From Favolaschia claudopus (lineage: Eukaryota; Basidiomycota; Agaricomycetes; Agaricales; Mycenaceae), in NCBI GenBank assembly GCA_037176885.1, contig JAWWNJ010000060.1, positions 744,001-808,000 on the forward strand: 64,000 nt of DNA, in the 5' to 3' direction. The notes beneath the pieces were generated by a model. That model had not been told where the DNA came from. It saw only the letters and a list, made by a program, of their open reading frames with translations, and ran no database searches. A program made the position numbers and the translations under genes. Shown here one piece after another: positions 36,829 through 48,406 of the stretch. Positions within the stretch are counted from its first letter, which is position 1, and each line of letters starts with the position of its first letter.

Positions 36829-38939
36829 TTAGTCTGGCGTGCCCCCGTACCTCTCAAGCAATTCAATGATAGCCGTTTCACCGCGAATTGAGGCTGCTTT
36901 CATTGCGTTTCCGTATTTACCACCTTGAGCGTGAGACGCAGTGAGTGAGAAATTGGCAACGGCCATCAACAAATGAATTCACCTTCCATGTTCACTTCAG
37001 CTTCGTTCTCGAGAAGTAACTGCACAACTTCGACATGACCCGCTTGCGATGCTGCCTGAAGAGCAGTGTTGTATTCACCGCCTGAAAATCATGCAGTTCG
37101 TGAGATAGCTAGATCGTGGTGCAATCTCACCTTCGGCGTTGGGTTTCGCGCCGTGTGCGAGAAGGACTCTCACAATCGATAAGTCCCCGTGCGATGAAGC
37201 CGTATGCAACGGGGTATTGTCTAGTTTATCTGATATAGCGACGGAATTCAGGAGCAGGTAGACACGAATTGACATGACTCACCTTTTGCCTCGGTATCAG
37301 CGCCATATACGAGTAGCATTCGCGTCAGTTCAGCATCTCTGCGTTTTGCTACGGCTAAATGCAGCACGGTGGGATGCGTAGAACCTGGTTGAGTAGATAT
37401 TCAGAATACCAGATCATGAAGTCGCTCAGGATCCTACCCTCGGCTCTCGCATTGACGTCAGCTCCCCGTCGAACCAAGTCTCGGAGAATGTCGGAGTCTG
37501 CATCCCACCGCACGGCATTCTGAAGGGATGCGGTGAAGTCCCTGCGTGCCCCGAAGATCCGCAGCTCGCGCAGCGGAAGCACAAGCAACAGCACCGCAAG
37601 TACCTGTCCAAATGACCACTCATTGTCGCTATCCCCCGCTCCTGGAATTGATGTTTCCAGGTGTTTATTGGCTCGGAAGGTGAGCTCAATATCCAAGATC
37701 ATGACGATACAAATGGCGAAGAGAAGCAGCAGTCCGACGATGGTAGGTACGAGAAAGGGATTGTACCAAGTCTGAAGGAAGAATATACTTCGCTTCAGAG
37801 GGCCTCTCTGACGGAATTTCATACGCTCAGAGGACGGGACGGGCTTGTCCTGAATCCAGGGCGGTTGGAATTTGTGCTCGGAGCGCTTTCCGTGGCACGA
37901 TCTGTAGACGAAGAACAAGCCCAGGAAGAACTCAAGGGGAACAACCAAATTAAAACCAGGCACCACAAAGATACCGTAGAGAACCAGCGAAACGATGCGC
38001 AACGCGGGCGCGCCAAGTCGAATATGTTTACCGAGGAGCACGTAGGTGGAGAAATTCATGGCACAAATGCCTACATTTTCTGCCTTGCCGAATTTGAGAG
38101 GATTAATCCAAAGCCAGAGTCCAATCCCGGACAGCATGGTGAGATGAAGGGTTCCCAGAACTGCGACTGCGATAATGCCGCTCAGTTGCACTCTGAAGAT
38201 GATTTGCAGCAGGGACCGTTGTTTGCTTTCAGTGCCTGGAGATTTCTCCTTCAGGTCACAATATCATGATATCCAAAGAATCGCGCTCACTACCGGTGGA
38301 TATGACTGAGTTATTCCTCTTTCGACTTCGCCTTTCGGATGCTTTCTCCGCTGGTTCACGGTTAGCAAAAACAAATCACGCGGAGAAGAAAATACACATA
38401 CTTGTTTGCTGACTGGGGTCAGGGCTCGATAACCAGGCTTTGAAACCATTCCACCCCGAGAGTAGATCTTTTCTGAGCTGGCGAGGCCCCAACTGACTCC
38501 TTCGTTGCATGTAAAGTAAAAAATAAATGAATGTGTTGGTGTTATTCATCCAGCTGAGATGGAGAATGAGATTGGCATGGAACACAGTTATACCCGTTGT
38601 GAACTGGGCCTGCACCGCAGCCGAAATTAAGATCTGTGTAACTCTGTCAACGAAGGAATATCACTCATGTCTTGGAAACAACCACACCGCGAACGACGTA
38701 ATCAATATCACCGTCGATTGAGATTCGACGGCCTATGGTACGATGTTCAGTTGCTGGGTAACCTCAGTTCTATATAGCAGACGCACCTCGAGCTCATAGG
38801 ATGCGACTTCTCCGTCCCAAAGGGCGGATATGGCGGGAATGAAGCCAAGCAGAGCTTGAATGTATGTTGCCGATCGCACGCCAATTCCAGCAATGTCTGG
38901 ATTCGAGACAATAAAGCACGGGGGCGGTGAAGAGGACAT
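36829..38939 (-). CDS. Multi-pass membrane protein with C-terminal ankyrin repeats
   Basis: Minus-strand gene with short introns. The start at 38939 reads MSSSPPPCFIVSNPDIAGIG, an N-terminus I recognise from a common Agaricomycete membrane family, continuing through ALLGFIPAISALWDG and LSWMNNTNTFIYFLLYMQ. Several hydrophobic segments follow (SGIIAVAVLGTLHLTML, LVVPLEFFLGLFFVYRSC, LVPTIVGLLLLFAICIVMI, FGQVLAVLLLVLPLRELRIF). The C-terminus then carries about five ankyrin repeats (RRGADVNARAEG, DNTPLHTASSHGDLSIVRVL, LLAHGAKPNAEG, ALQAASQAGHVEVVQLLLEN, NAMKAASIRGETAIIELLE), ending TPD and stop TAA at 36829. Probably an integral membrane protein with a cytosolic protein-interaction tail; biochemical role unknown. 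A retroelement inserted 234 bp upstream of its start codon. Confidence 0.82.
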
Positions 38940-39177
38940 AACAGCGAATGGTAGACGGGAAGAGGTAGGAAAAACAGTCGTTTCGTCGTTTAAGACGGAA
39001 TACTTATAAGACGCACGGGGTGGCCTTTCGGCGCGGTATTGACGGATAGATGCGGAGCTTCGATCTATCCTCGTATATAAACGCGGGGTAGTGGGGCTTA
39101 GCAGTGCTTAGCTCCATGACGGAAGCGTGAAGGTTGCGTGAAGGAAGGAGAAAGTATGCCGTAAGTTTGAACCCTGG

Positions 39178-39360
39178 TGTAATGCTGTCGGCCAGACACG
39201 CAACACTAAAGAACAATCAGACAGCAGATCCAACAAGACCACGCTGTATTCCGTAGGCGAGCCACAGGCGGGCGGGACGACGACGACGACAAGACGGTAG
39301 ACGACAAGGAGCAACTCTACGTAAGCGTCTGATCGGCACGGTAAACCGGACAGGTTTACA
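39178..39360 (+). repeat. LTR copy 1 of the miniature retroelement
   Basis: 183 bp, TG...CA ends, followed by CCCTCCCCTACTCC at the start of the internal region. Confidence 0.85.
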
Positions 39361-40124
39361 CCCTCCCCTACTCCAGAAAACTGTATCTCTCCCCAAAAAA
39401 ACATGAAGTACCAACAAATGTCGGAGTCGGTTAAACGAAGCACCACCGGACGCGCCCAAGACGAACAGGAACCCGTAACGGGACGAGAAACAGGTGCGGC
39501 GTTGGGGTCCTTGGTGAGCACTGCGTAGAGCTGAAAGCGACGGGGGTGGCCAGAATGAAGAAGGTGAGATTAAAAGACGGGGCTATGGTATTGGAAACGC
39601 TGAAACCGAAAATTGCCTGGCGAGCGCGGGACGGAATGCTGCCGAAGCGAGAACAATCGAGCTGAGGCCAGCAGACGAAGCGTGAAGCCGGGATGAAGAA
39701 TGGAAAACGAAAACACCGGGGAGGCCTCGGTCGAAGGGCGGGATGACGGGCGGGACAGAAAGAGGAATGATCATGAAGGAGCATTGTTGAGGCGACGGGA
39801 AAACGGGAAGGGGAATGCCAGGTACAAATCCGGTCCAGCCTGTTTCAAATCCTTCCAGCTTCCAGCACAAATCCCAAATCTGCCCCAATGCACATTGGCG
39901 TGCAACCAAAAATCCCTAGAATAACGCCGGATTTGCGGTGATGATGACGTGGCGTGAGCAGCGAGGGCCAAAGTGGCGAGCAGCGACCAGAGGAAGCACC
40001 AGGAGACCCGGCGAGATGGGCGAGACAACGCGTAGACGTTACCAAAGAAAAGGAGTAGTCCAAAAGGCCAAAACGGCGGCGATAGACGAAGGGCAAGAAG
40101 ACGTGGTGGAAAGTGGAAAAAAAG

Positions 40125-40307
40125 TGTAATGCTGTCGGCCAGACACGCAACACTAAAGAACAATCAGACAGCAGATCCAACAAGACCACGCTGTATTCCG
40201 TAGGCGAGCCACAGGCGGGCGGGACGACGACGACGACAAGACGGTAGACGACAAGGAGCAACTCTACGTAAGCGTCTGATCGGCACGGTAAACCGGACAG
40301 GTTTACA
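40125..40307 (+). repeat. LTR copy 2 (shared middle LTR)
   Basis: Same sequence as copies 1 and 3, preceded by the purine tract ending at 40124. Confidence 0.85.
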
Positions 40308-41071
40308 CCCTCCCCTACTCCAGAAAACTGTATCTCTCCCCAAAAAAACATGAAGTACCAACAAATGTCGGAGTCGGTTAAACGAAGCACCACCGGACGC
40401 GCCCAAGACGAACAGGAACCCGTAACGGGACGAGAAACAGGTGCGGCGTTGGGGTCCTTGGTGAGCACTGCGTAGAGCTGAAAGCGACGGGGGTGGCCAG
40501 AATGAAGAAGGTGAGATTAAAAGACGGGGCTATGGTATTGGAAACGCTGAAACCGAAAATTGCCTGGCGAGCGCGGGACGGAATGCTGCCGAAGCGAGAA
40601 CAATCGAGCTGAGGCCAGCAGACGAAGCGTGAAGCCGGGATGAAGAATGGAAAACGAAAACACCGGGGAGGCCTCGGTCGAAGGGCGGGATGACGGGCGG
40701 GACAGAAAGAGGAATGATCATGAAGGAGCATTGTTGAGGCGACGGGAAAACGGGAAGGGGAATGCCAGGTACAAATCCGGTCCAGCCTGTTTCAAATCCT
40801 TCCAGCTTCCAGCACAAATCCCAAATCTGCCCCAATGCACATTGGCGTGCAACCAAAAATCCCTAGAATAACGCCGGATTTGCGGTGATGATGACGTGGC
40901 GTGAGCAGCGAGGGCCAAAGTGGCGAGCAGCGACCAGAGGAAGCACCAGGAGACCCGGCGAGATGGGCGAGACAACGCGTAGACGTTACCAAAGAAAAGG
41001 AGTAGTCCAAAAGGCCAAAACGGCGGCGATAGACGAAGGGCAAGAAGACGTGGTGGAAAGTGGAAAAAAAG

Positions 41072-41254
41072 TGTAATGCTGTCGGCCAGACACGCAACAC
41101 TAAAGAACAATCAGACAGCAGATCCAACAAGACCACGCTGTATTCCGTAGGCGAGCCACAGGCGGGCGGGACGACGACGACGACAAGACGGTAGACGACA
41201 AGGAGCAACTCTACGTAAGCGTCTGATCGGCACGGTAAACCGGACAGGTTTACA
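41072..41254 (+). repeat. LTR copy 3
   Basis: Same sequence as copies 1 and 2, preceded by the purine tract at about 41055-41071 and followed directly by the target duplication CCTGG. Confidence 0.85.
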
Positions 41255-41355
41255 CCTGGTCACGCTTTGCCTCACATTCTCACGGTTTGACATTAGCAAA
41301 ACTTGGGCAAAACATTTTCTAGAATTTTTATGGCGCATACTTTCCGCAAGTCAGT

Positions 41356-41379
41356 GGGTGACTTCCCATAGTACTAAAT
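41356..41379 (+). repeat. Left terminal inverted repeat of the Harbinger element
   Basis: 24 bp identical to the reverse complement of 45427-45450; preceded by AGT. Confidence 0.88.
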
Positions 41380-41583
41380 TGTTTTTGGTGATTATCGGCG
41401 GGGTGCCAACAAATGACGGCATGCATAATCGCTCTTAAATTCTGTCCGCTGCTTTTACCATAACACTATCCACACTTTTTTCACAATACATTCTACTCTT
41501 ACTTAAAGCATGATCGATGATCCACCAAAGAATACCATACAACACGCTCAGCCTTCAACAAACGCGTCCCCACTGCACCACCC

Positions 41584-42939
41584 ATGGACATCGACGCGTT
41601 CTTTTGCCTTCGAGAACTCGAGGACATGGAGGAGGACGCGCTGGACGACGAGCAACAGCTTCTATGCTCTGCAATCGCCATAATGGCTCTCGGCGCCATT
41701 GAAGCACGACGATTACGGATCGAGCGAAGGGGACCAAGCAGGTTGTATCTTTGCCGTGCACAATTGCTACGAAACCCCCGCGGCGCCACCGCTTGGCAGG
41801 TCCTGCACCGTACGCGAAACGACCGCGCGTACATTACCACGATGGGTTTTAATGTCGCGACTTTTGACGCGATTCTTGAGGCGGGCTTTGATGATGCATG
41901 GAACTCCACCCCGATCAGGCGCCCAGACGCGTCAACAACAGGAAAAACACGACCGGCAGGTCGGTCTCTTGATGCTGCTGGCGCTTTGGGTCTCATTCTC
42001 CATTACCTGAACTCGACAATGCGAGAGATCAGTCTCCAGCAGATCTTTGCATGTATACCCACCACCATTTCTCGCTACATCAGTTTCGGACTTGAAATCC
42101 TCCTCTTTGTGCTCCGCCGCATGCCCGCCGCGAAGATCAAATGGCCCACAGATGTCGATGAATACGAAGAGTACAATGAATTAATCACGGAACGCCATCC
42201 CCGCCTTACCGGTGCCTTCGCGAGCATTGATGGACTCAACCTACCTTGCCAAACATCCAATGATACAGAAATTGAAAATGCAATGTACAACGGATGGCTT
42301 TGTGAACATTTTGTTAGCTCGGTTCTTGTGTTTTCACCGAAAGGTTAGTCCGAAATTCAAACCTCGGATCCCACTCAATTTGTTGAGACAGGTACCATCC
42401 TAAGTGCTCAAACAAATGCACCAGGTAGCTGGCACGACTCTCGCGTGGCTCGACGCATCTATGAGAAACTTCGTACCCGAACACCCGAAGGTTTCTATCT
42501 CGTTGCCGACACGGCGTTCCCTCGCGGTGCAAAAAATATAGAAGGAAAGATACGTGCCCCACTCAAGACGGGACAGAAGATCCGAGGCACAAGAGCAGAA
42601 ATAGAGGAACAAGTTGCATTTGACAGGGAATTGTTGTCCTATCGGCAGACCGCGGAATGGGGTATGCGTGGCCTGCAAGGATCTTTCGGTCGGCTCAGAA
42701 TCCCGCTGGAAATAGGAAGGAACAAGGAGCGAGGTGATTTGTTGGAGATCTGTGTTCGTCTCAACAATGTGCGTGCAGAACTGGTGGGACTCAACCAGAT
42801 TCGCAACGTCTACATGCCGCTCTGGAAGCAAACTCGGGAGGAGGAAGCGGTATGGACTGGATTTGAAAGTATGTTGTTTGGTGACCAGCGTCGTTCAGAC
42901 AGAGTTGCACGCTTTCATAATGTGGCAATTTATGAATGA
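41584..42939 (+). CDS. PIF/Harbinger DDE transposase
   Basis: Nuclease that excises and inserts the surrounding element. Two exons (41584-42343 and 42392-42939) give 435 residues, with the frame intact across the 48-nt intron 42344-42391 (SPK|GTILSAQTNAPGSW). Catalytic acids fit the DDE_Tnp_4 pattern: Asp in FASIDGLNLP (residue about 216), Asp in LVADTAFP (about 291) and Glu in RQTAEWGMRGLQGSF (about 341), with PGSWHDS before the second Asp. The N-terminal part (FNVATFDAILEAGFDDAW) is helical, as in family members. Convergent with the Myb-like gene. Start chosen at the ATG of MDIDAFFCLRELEDMEED. Confidence 0.92.
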
Positions 42940-43138
42940 ACAATTTGATTCACGTCGATGTACAAGAAGCTATGCGGTATTTAAGGGAGTCGGTAAGGAG
43001 TGAGTAAGTAGCGGAGGTGTAATTAAAGGAGCGTAAGTGTAGGTCGAGCAAGAAAGAGAAAGCGCAACAACTTGGGACATGTAGCTAGCACGTGGTATAG
43101 GGAAATGTTCGAGCATCGGTAACTTCACCGTTCAGCAT

Positions 43139-44714
43139 TCAAGCGCCTTCGACAGCGGAAGACGACGAGCCGGCTGCGGACGAGGTGTTGGCGGAAGAGT
43201 CAGCGAGATGAGAAGGGAAGACGTCGTCATCGTTATGGAAGTTATCGAAGGTGGACTCGGAGTTGGGATCAAGATTCTCCTTGTCGCCTTCATCGTCGCT
43301 GGCGTCTGAATACCATATGGTCATAGCGCCACCATCGGGGTAAATGCGCTCACATTTGACCTTCCCGTCCACGCGAATGAGGTCGGGGTTTTCCTTGTAG
43401 ACAGCAGTGCGACGACGGCGCAGTGGGGCAACGACAGGGGGAGGGGCAGAGGCAATGGGCGGAGCTGTAGGGAAGTTGGACTGATGAAGCTCGAGCTTCC
43501 ACTCCGCTCGATCCCGGGCACGCTCCACATCGTGAATGTGGGACTGCATGACCGAGATTTGCGTGCGCAGAGCCTCGAGGGAAGCTTGGGATTGTTGGAA
43601 CTGTTGCGAGAGAGTGAGAATTTGGGTGGTCTGCGACGAGCGCTCAGCACGTTCGGCGTCGCGAGCCTGAGCGACCTTCGGATTGAAGGCTTTTGAGATC
43701 TCGTGAACGAGTTCGGGCGCATTGAAGCGAGAGCGACGAGGGGCGGGGGAAGGTGCGCGCTGAGTAACTGCGGTATGGACGGGTGCTTTCTCGGAAGCGG
43801 CGACATCTTCATCCGAGGATAGGACAATATCGGAGTCGGAGTCGGAGAGGTCGCGAGTGTCGGCACGGCTGTTGATCAAGTCCTCGATTTCGTGCGCCTC
43901 TTTGACTTCAGGAGGGCAAGTACCGGAGCCAGTGGGCTTTTTCAGGCGAAGGAGCTAAACAAAGTGTTAGATCGTTGATTATCTGGAGTGGAGAGAGCGC
44001 ACCCGTTTGTACCAATCCTCAAGTGATTTAGCATCACGCTCCGGTCGATTGTGCTTCACAGCCCACGGGCGGAACAACGCCGCAACATCCTTCCATCCCT
44101 CTTTCCCCAGCGGCAACACCTTCCTGATGCACCGCATAGACGCCTTCTTATCCGCTTTGCTATAGTTGTGAGCGCCATGTGGACGGCCGCGCTTGCCGTC
44201 GACACGCTTAGCAGGGGCGGCGTCGCTCTCGTCGTCAGAATCGGGGGAACGTTTGCGCTTCTTGCCTTTGTCCTTAGGTCGAACACCAGCGATCTTGGAG
44301 GCTGGCTTTCCAAGGACAGCGGTGGCGGTTTCGAAGGGAGGAAGACGGGGAAGACTGTTCGAGTCGTGGTGCTGGAGATGAGACTCGAAGGGAAGCATGT
44401 TTGCGGCCGGGAAATTGAAGGCGTGCTACATATTGTTAGTTCAACAAGATAGTATGAGGATTTTGCGAGGCTTACCTGGGGCATGGCGCTGGATGGGAAG
44501 GCAGGCTGCAAAGACTGAGTCGTCTGAGCAGAGGGAACCTGAATAAGTTTATCAGCATGGTCAACGATGTCGAGAGAAGTCGAAGGCGTACAACGGGGTC
44601 AATGACCACAGGAACCCAATTTCCCGAAGCGTCGCGGTACCACGGTTTGCCGTCGCAGTCGTGGATGAAGCCGGGGTTGGGTTGAGTGAAGGGAGGCGAT
44701 GAGGGATCAGACAT
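43139..44714 (-). CDS. Myb/SANT-like accessory protein of the Harbinger element (DUF6818-like)
   Basis: Minus-strand gene with about four exons. The start at 44714 reads MSDPSSPPFTQPNPGFIHDC. A basic stretch (KDKGKKRKRS, KRVDGKRGRPHG) precedes a Myb/SANT-like domain: HNYSKADKKASMRCIRKVLP, LGKEGWKDVAALF, HNRPERDAKSLEDWYKR. I recognise this pattern as DUF6818, a family I associate with Harbinger-type elements. A coiled coil follows (TQILTLSQQFQQSQASLEAL), then a conserved block near VYKENPDLIRVDGKVKCER and an acidic, Ser-rich tail ending EGA. In this superfamily the Myb-like protein binds subterminal DNA and assists nuclear import of the transposase. It lies convergent to the transposase inside the same TIRs. 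No break is seen. Confidence 0.85.
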
Positions 44715-45426
44715 CGAGAGAGAGAGAAAGAAAAGACTGAAGGAGTGGAATAAACGACGAGTCGAATGAAAGAAAGGACCAGAGAGACTCACCATTTTTA
44801 TACTGTCCTCCCCCGCAACACAACTCAGTGCTGAATGACGCAAATGACTGATACAGCGCTCAACGGCCGTCAACGGCTTGAGTACAACCCTGCGAGCTGT
44901 GTTAAATCATGGAGAGGTATCCATTGGAGCAGTGGGTCGTCGCAGGGTGAGCGCCAGGGTAGGATTGAGTTTGCGACAGTAACGGGCGCCTTTGCAGTGT
45001 TTCCGTCCGATTGAAGAAAGTCGATGTACGAAGACAGCGTGTTGCGTCATGAAGAGAACTCCAACAGAGCCAGGGCTACAGGGTAGAGACTCCAACAACA
45101 AGCGTAGACTCCCCGAGGACGCCGGAATGGTTAGCGCATCGATGAGTCCACGATGAGGACAACTTGAGGAAGGTGGTCGCGGAAAGAGAATGGGTTGTCA
45201 CGGGCGTGACATGGTCCTTAATGGGGATAGAGCAACGATGAAGGTCGACGCGTCGACGAGTTGGTTTAGACGAGGTTGTTAAATCTGAAAAGGGGGTAGG
45301 GACCCCCTGTTCAGATTTATTGTTCAAAATGGTTTACTACACGTTTACAACAGCTGAAATGAGATCTGAGCCCGATGGGGTCCCTCGGCATCTCTTCCGG
45401 AAAATCTCAAATAATCCAAAAAAAAG

Positions 45427-45450
45427 ATTTAGTACTATGGGAAGTCACCC
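45427..45450 (-). repeat. Right terminal inverted repeat of the Harbinger element
   Basis: Exact reverse complement of 41356-41379; followed by the AGT duplication at 45451-45453. Confidence 0.88.
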
Positions 45451-45647
45451 AGTAGTTGAGAAAATTAAATAAGATGTTTGATCACAGAATAACAAAATGC
45501 GGCATTTACTTGGGTTACTATACATAGCCCAGAGTTGACACTCAGACCAGTGAGCCCTCCACGGAGTCCACTGTTGGATACTGTGTGAAACGCGGTCTGG
45601 GCGTCTATCGATACGGCCGCATTGGATTGACAGTGGCGAGTTCCTTA

Positions 45648-45948
45648 CAGCCCTTTGCATAATTCCGTGAACACGCAATTTTTTATTTCTCGGGTGACGT
45701 AAGGACTGTCAATCAGCCGTGGGTGCCGAACACCCAACAAACCAGATTCTGCGCAATTTCTTGGGCCCAAAGGAGATTGTTTATAGCTGGAATACGAGGG
45801 TATTGCCTACCCCATGTTACCTACCTCTCAAAACTGCACTCAGTAGGTGTTCCTTGCACAGACCCACAGCAAATCTGCCGCTGATTGACAGGAGGTACGT
45901 AACGCACGAAAATAAAATTGCGTGTTCACGGAATTATGCAAAGGGCTG
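45648..45948. mobile_element. 301-bp MITE of Tc1/mariner type
   Basis: Perfect 35-bp terminal inverted repeats starting CAGCCCTTTGCATAATTCCG, at 45648-45682 and 45914-45948, with weaker similarity inward to about 51 bp. Flanked by TA on both sides (45646-45647 and 45949-45950), the target duplication of the Tc1/mariner superfamily; CAG at the termini also fits. No transposase, so non-autonomous. It lies about 120 bp beyond the stop of the next minus-strand gene and about 195 bp from the Harbinger element. Confidence 0.88.
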
Positions 45949-46071
45949 TAGTTTGACGATTCAGCTACTTACGACAATGGCAACTTCCGAAATTACAGTA
46001 AGGGAATACTTTCTACTTATTGCCGATATGTTACCATGTTGCGTGCTGGGCGGCGAAGAACCTCGCAATAC

Positions 46072-47310
46072 TCAAACTTCTTCAACCGCTTTCGAATTGA
46101 ACTTCTGTGCAGTCAGTGCCGCATCATGAGGTCCTAGGCCCGACCTCTGATCTGCATTATTAATCCCGCCCACTCTGATCAGCAGCAGGTTGCATGTAAT
46201 AGGCTGTGAATTGATCAGACGGAGCGGAAATTCATTTTCATTCAGGCTTACAATTATGTTGATCAGCTACAAAAAGTCAAAATCAGCTCGGTCAAGGAAG
46301 CAAGGGTTCCAAAAGGCTCACCGCGAGACTGATAACGTACTGAAGCTTGCTGCTGACCAGATAAATGGCGAAAGAAACGACAAGAGAAAGAGTATATATC
46401 AGGCCGGTCTCGAAAAATATCCTTGCTATCTGCCTTAGAATATGGGGTCGTGGTGCACCACCAGATATCAAATTGAATTCGGTTTTGAGCAGCTTTCGGA
46501 TGATCAAGCCTTCGTGTGAGGTCTGAGCGTGAACACATTCCACGCGTGGATATGAACCTACAGGTCGTGGTGACACTAATCACAAAGCTCAAGATGAGAG
46601 CTGCAGAGATGAAAGGTTGAACTGATGAATCATTCAAGGATTGTCCGGCCTTCAATGTGATCTCGCGATAGGACGCGGTGATGCACACAGCTAGGGGTGC
46701 TGGTTAGAAAACAACATCTGTGCAAACACTGGGAGGTATGGCTGCTTACCTACCAATGCCACCCATGCTATGGAAGGCGCAGCGACGACCCGCCAATTTC
46801 GATTGTAGAGGACATAGCACCGGTAGACCTGTTGTGCCTGGATATCAGGGGATGGATACCAATGAACTAATTATCACTCACAAGTAGACCGTCCCCAAGC
46901 ATTACCTGAGCACTGTCCTCGACAGCGGGCATCCAGTGTGTCCAGCCATTGTTCAAGGTGTGATAAAATTCGAGTGCTCCTCCAGGACCGTGATAGTTTA
47001 TAAACGCGTCGAGAACATCCTGCATTGCTATTATAGCGCTGAAGGTCGAGACAAAAAACATCGCAATTGTGGCAGCGACGATAGGCATCTTGATCTCATG
47101 GCGCGGTCTGAGTTGAAATTTCTGACTTGCAGAAAAGAGTAAAGATCGAAGGCAAGGAACGAAAGTGGTGAGGAGAATTCCTATGCACATCATGTGAAAA
47201 TCGTATTTCAGTGCAAGAATCTTGGCAAGATTGGAGCTTTACTCGCCGTACAGGACGCAGCTGACGAAAAGCGCAATTAGCCGTGCAGTATGTGCTTGCA
47301 CATCCGCCAT
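46072..47310 (-). CDS. Multi-pass membrane protein of a large Agaricomycete family
   Basis: Minus-strand gene with several short introns. The start at 47310 reads MADVQAHTARLIALFVSCVL. Hydrophobic segments follow (MCIGILLTTFVPCLRSLLF, MPIVAATIAMFFVSTFSAII, FISAALILSFVISVTTTC, FFETGLIYTLSLVVSFAIYL), with family landmarks GPGGALEFYHTLNNGWTHW, MLGDGLLVYRCYVLYNRNW and SGGAPRPHILRQIARI. The layout, about seven membrane spans with an intervening YRcYVlynrnW block, is one I know from many Agaricomycete genomes, without an assigned function. A last intron (GTGAGCC...TTTGTAG) leads into LINIIVSL, and an open frame continues to the stop TGA at 46072-46074. That final exon is less certain. It is not clearly a receptor or transporter. 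Confidence 0.75.
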
Positions 47311-48406
47311 AATGAAAGTGGGTCACCAGCGCTCAGTTCTGGCTGAGAATAAGGGTCCTGTGTCTGTGGATTTTGTGTATATAAGTAGCTGGCGGCGATC
47401 ATGGAAAAGCGATGGAACCGAAATACACCCGTTCACATGGGATTCGACGTTAAGACGCCATCTCAGTTAGTTGCAAAATCCGCTCGGCTGCAATCAGTAT
47501 GTTGCGATTCGGGCTTTCGTGCATGTAAACCGAGTGGCTTCAGAAAAAAGAGAAGTCGGAAAACAACAGAACTCTGATCGGGTATTGATTTGACCTCGAA
47601 AGAGCGAAAAATCGCAGGATGACCTCTGTACACCTATCAGGAGGCAACCGCTTGCTTTCAGTAACTGAATAAGTGACTAAATATGCTCCCCGCACCTACA
47701 TCAAGAATCTGTTTAGAACTGTCCATGCACAGACAGATCACCGCCCGCTTGGCACTTGCGATGTTACAGTACATGCTCCGAGGAGTCGTATCCAATTGTA
47801 CGGGTGGGAAAATGGCAGCGGCGCAACATGAATATTATTCAAAGCTGTTGGAGCGACGAGCGTTAATTGAGTAGTGAACGGCGCCGCAGTCACTAACCAT
47901 GACCACAGTGCACACACAGCTCTGCGAAGAACACTCGGGATCGTATGTGTGAGGGACCAAGATATCTATAGCTCCTTGGGTGGACATTTTGCGGCGTCCG
48001 CTGTTGGGAACGTCACCGTGGTGGTCAAGTGGTAAGTAGTCGGAAGGCGAAGGCAGCAATGGGCGGCTGATGGGCGGAGTTTGAAAATATCATTGTCATC
48101 AATATTCCCTTTTCGGGATATTGCCCCTATTCAAGGGCATCTCTAACCTAGCTATTTCACGAATCTAAGCTTACTATCAGTCACAAACGTTTTGACAACT
48201 CTCAAAAATTTCGAAAACAGCTGAGAGCTTTGTGCGAGCTCGGCGCATTGAATTCGTGCATGATTCCGTACTGTACACCATAAACAAAGACAAAAGTATA
48301 CAGCAGCGTGCACCGGGATTAAAGATATCGTAAGTAAGCAAGCGTATGTCCATTTTCAGATCCAATATAATTGCAAAGAAGACGAAAGTTAGAGGAAGGG
48401 TTGGCA
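47311..48406. other. Intergenic region
   Basis: Upstream of the membrane-protein gene and downstream of chitin deacetylase copy 2. Small frames (47683-47874 +; 47835-48059 -, containing MSTQGAIDILVPHTYDPECS) have no recognised domain. Nothing else supported. Confidence 0.5.

Larger units (their letters stand above)
39173..41259 (+). mobile_element. Tandem miniature LTR retroelement (TRIM-like), LTR-int-LTR-int-LTR
   Basis: Two 947-bp units in direct tandem followed by a partial third. Reinterpreted, there are three 183-bp LTRs (39178-39360, 40125-40307, 41072-41254) separated by two 764-bp internal regions. Each LTR begins TGTAATG and ends TTTACA, giving TG...CA ends inside a TGTAA/TTACA inverted pair. 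The array is flanked by a 5-bp target duplication CCTGG (39173-39177 and 41255-41259). A polypurine tract GGAAAAAAAG abuts LTR2 and LTR3 on their left, fixing the orientation as plus. No gag or pol frame exists, so it is non-autonomous. No canonical TGG primer-binding site was seen after the LTR. The copies look identical by eye, implying recent formation (or an assembly duplication). Confidence 0.88.
41356..45450. mobile_element. Complete PIF/Harbinger-type DNA transposon
   Basis: A 4095-bp element bounded by terminal inverted repeats. The left end begins GGGTGACTTCCCATAGTACT at 41356, and the right end at 45450 is its exact reverse complement. Identity continues through AAAT (24 bp) and then becomes imperfect. 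The element is flanked by a 3-bp duplication AGT (41353-41355 and 45451-45453). Inside are a convergent pair: an uninterrupted DDE transposase (+) and a Myb/SANT-like protein (-), the standard two-gene content of this superfamily. Both genes appear intact, so it may be autonomous. Confidence 0.9.

Noticed and set aside
39845..40468. 207-codon and smaller ORFs inside the 947-bp repeats
   Set aside because: They cross the LTR/internal boundary, lack gag/pol or other motifs, and repeat only because the DNA is duplicated.
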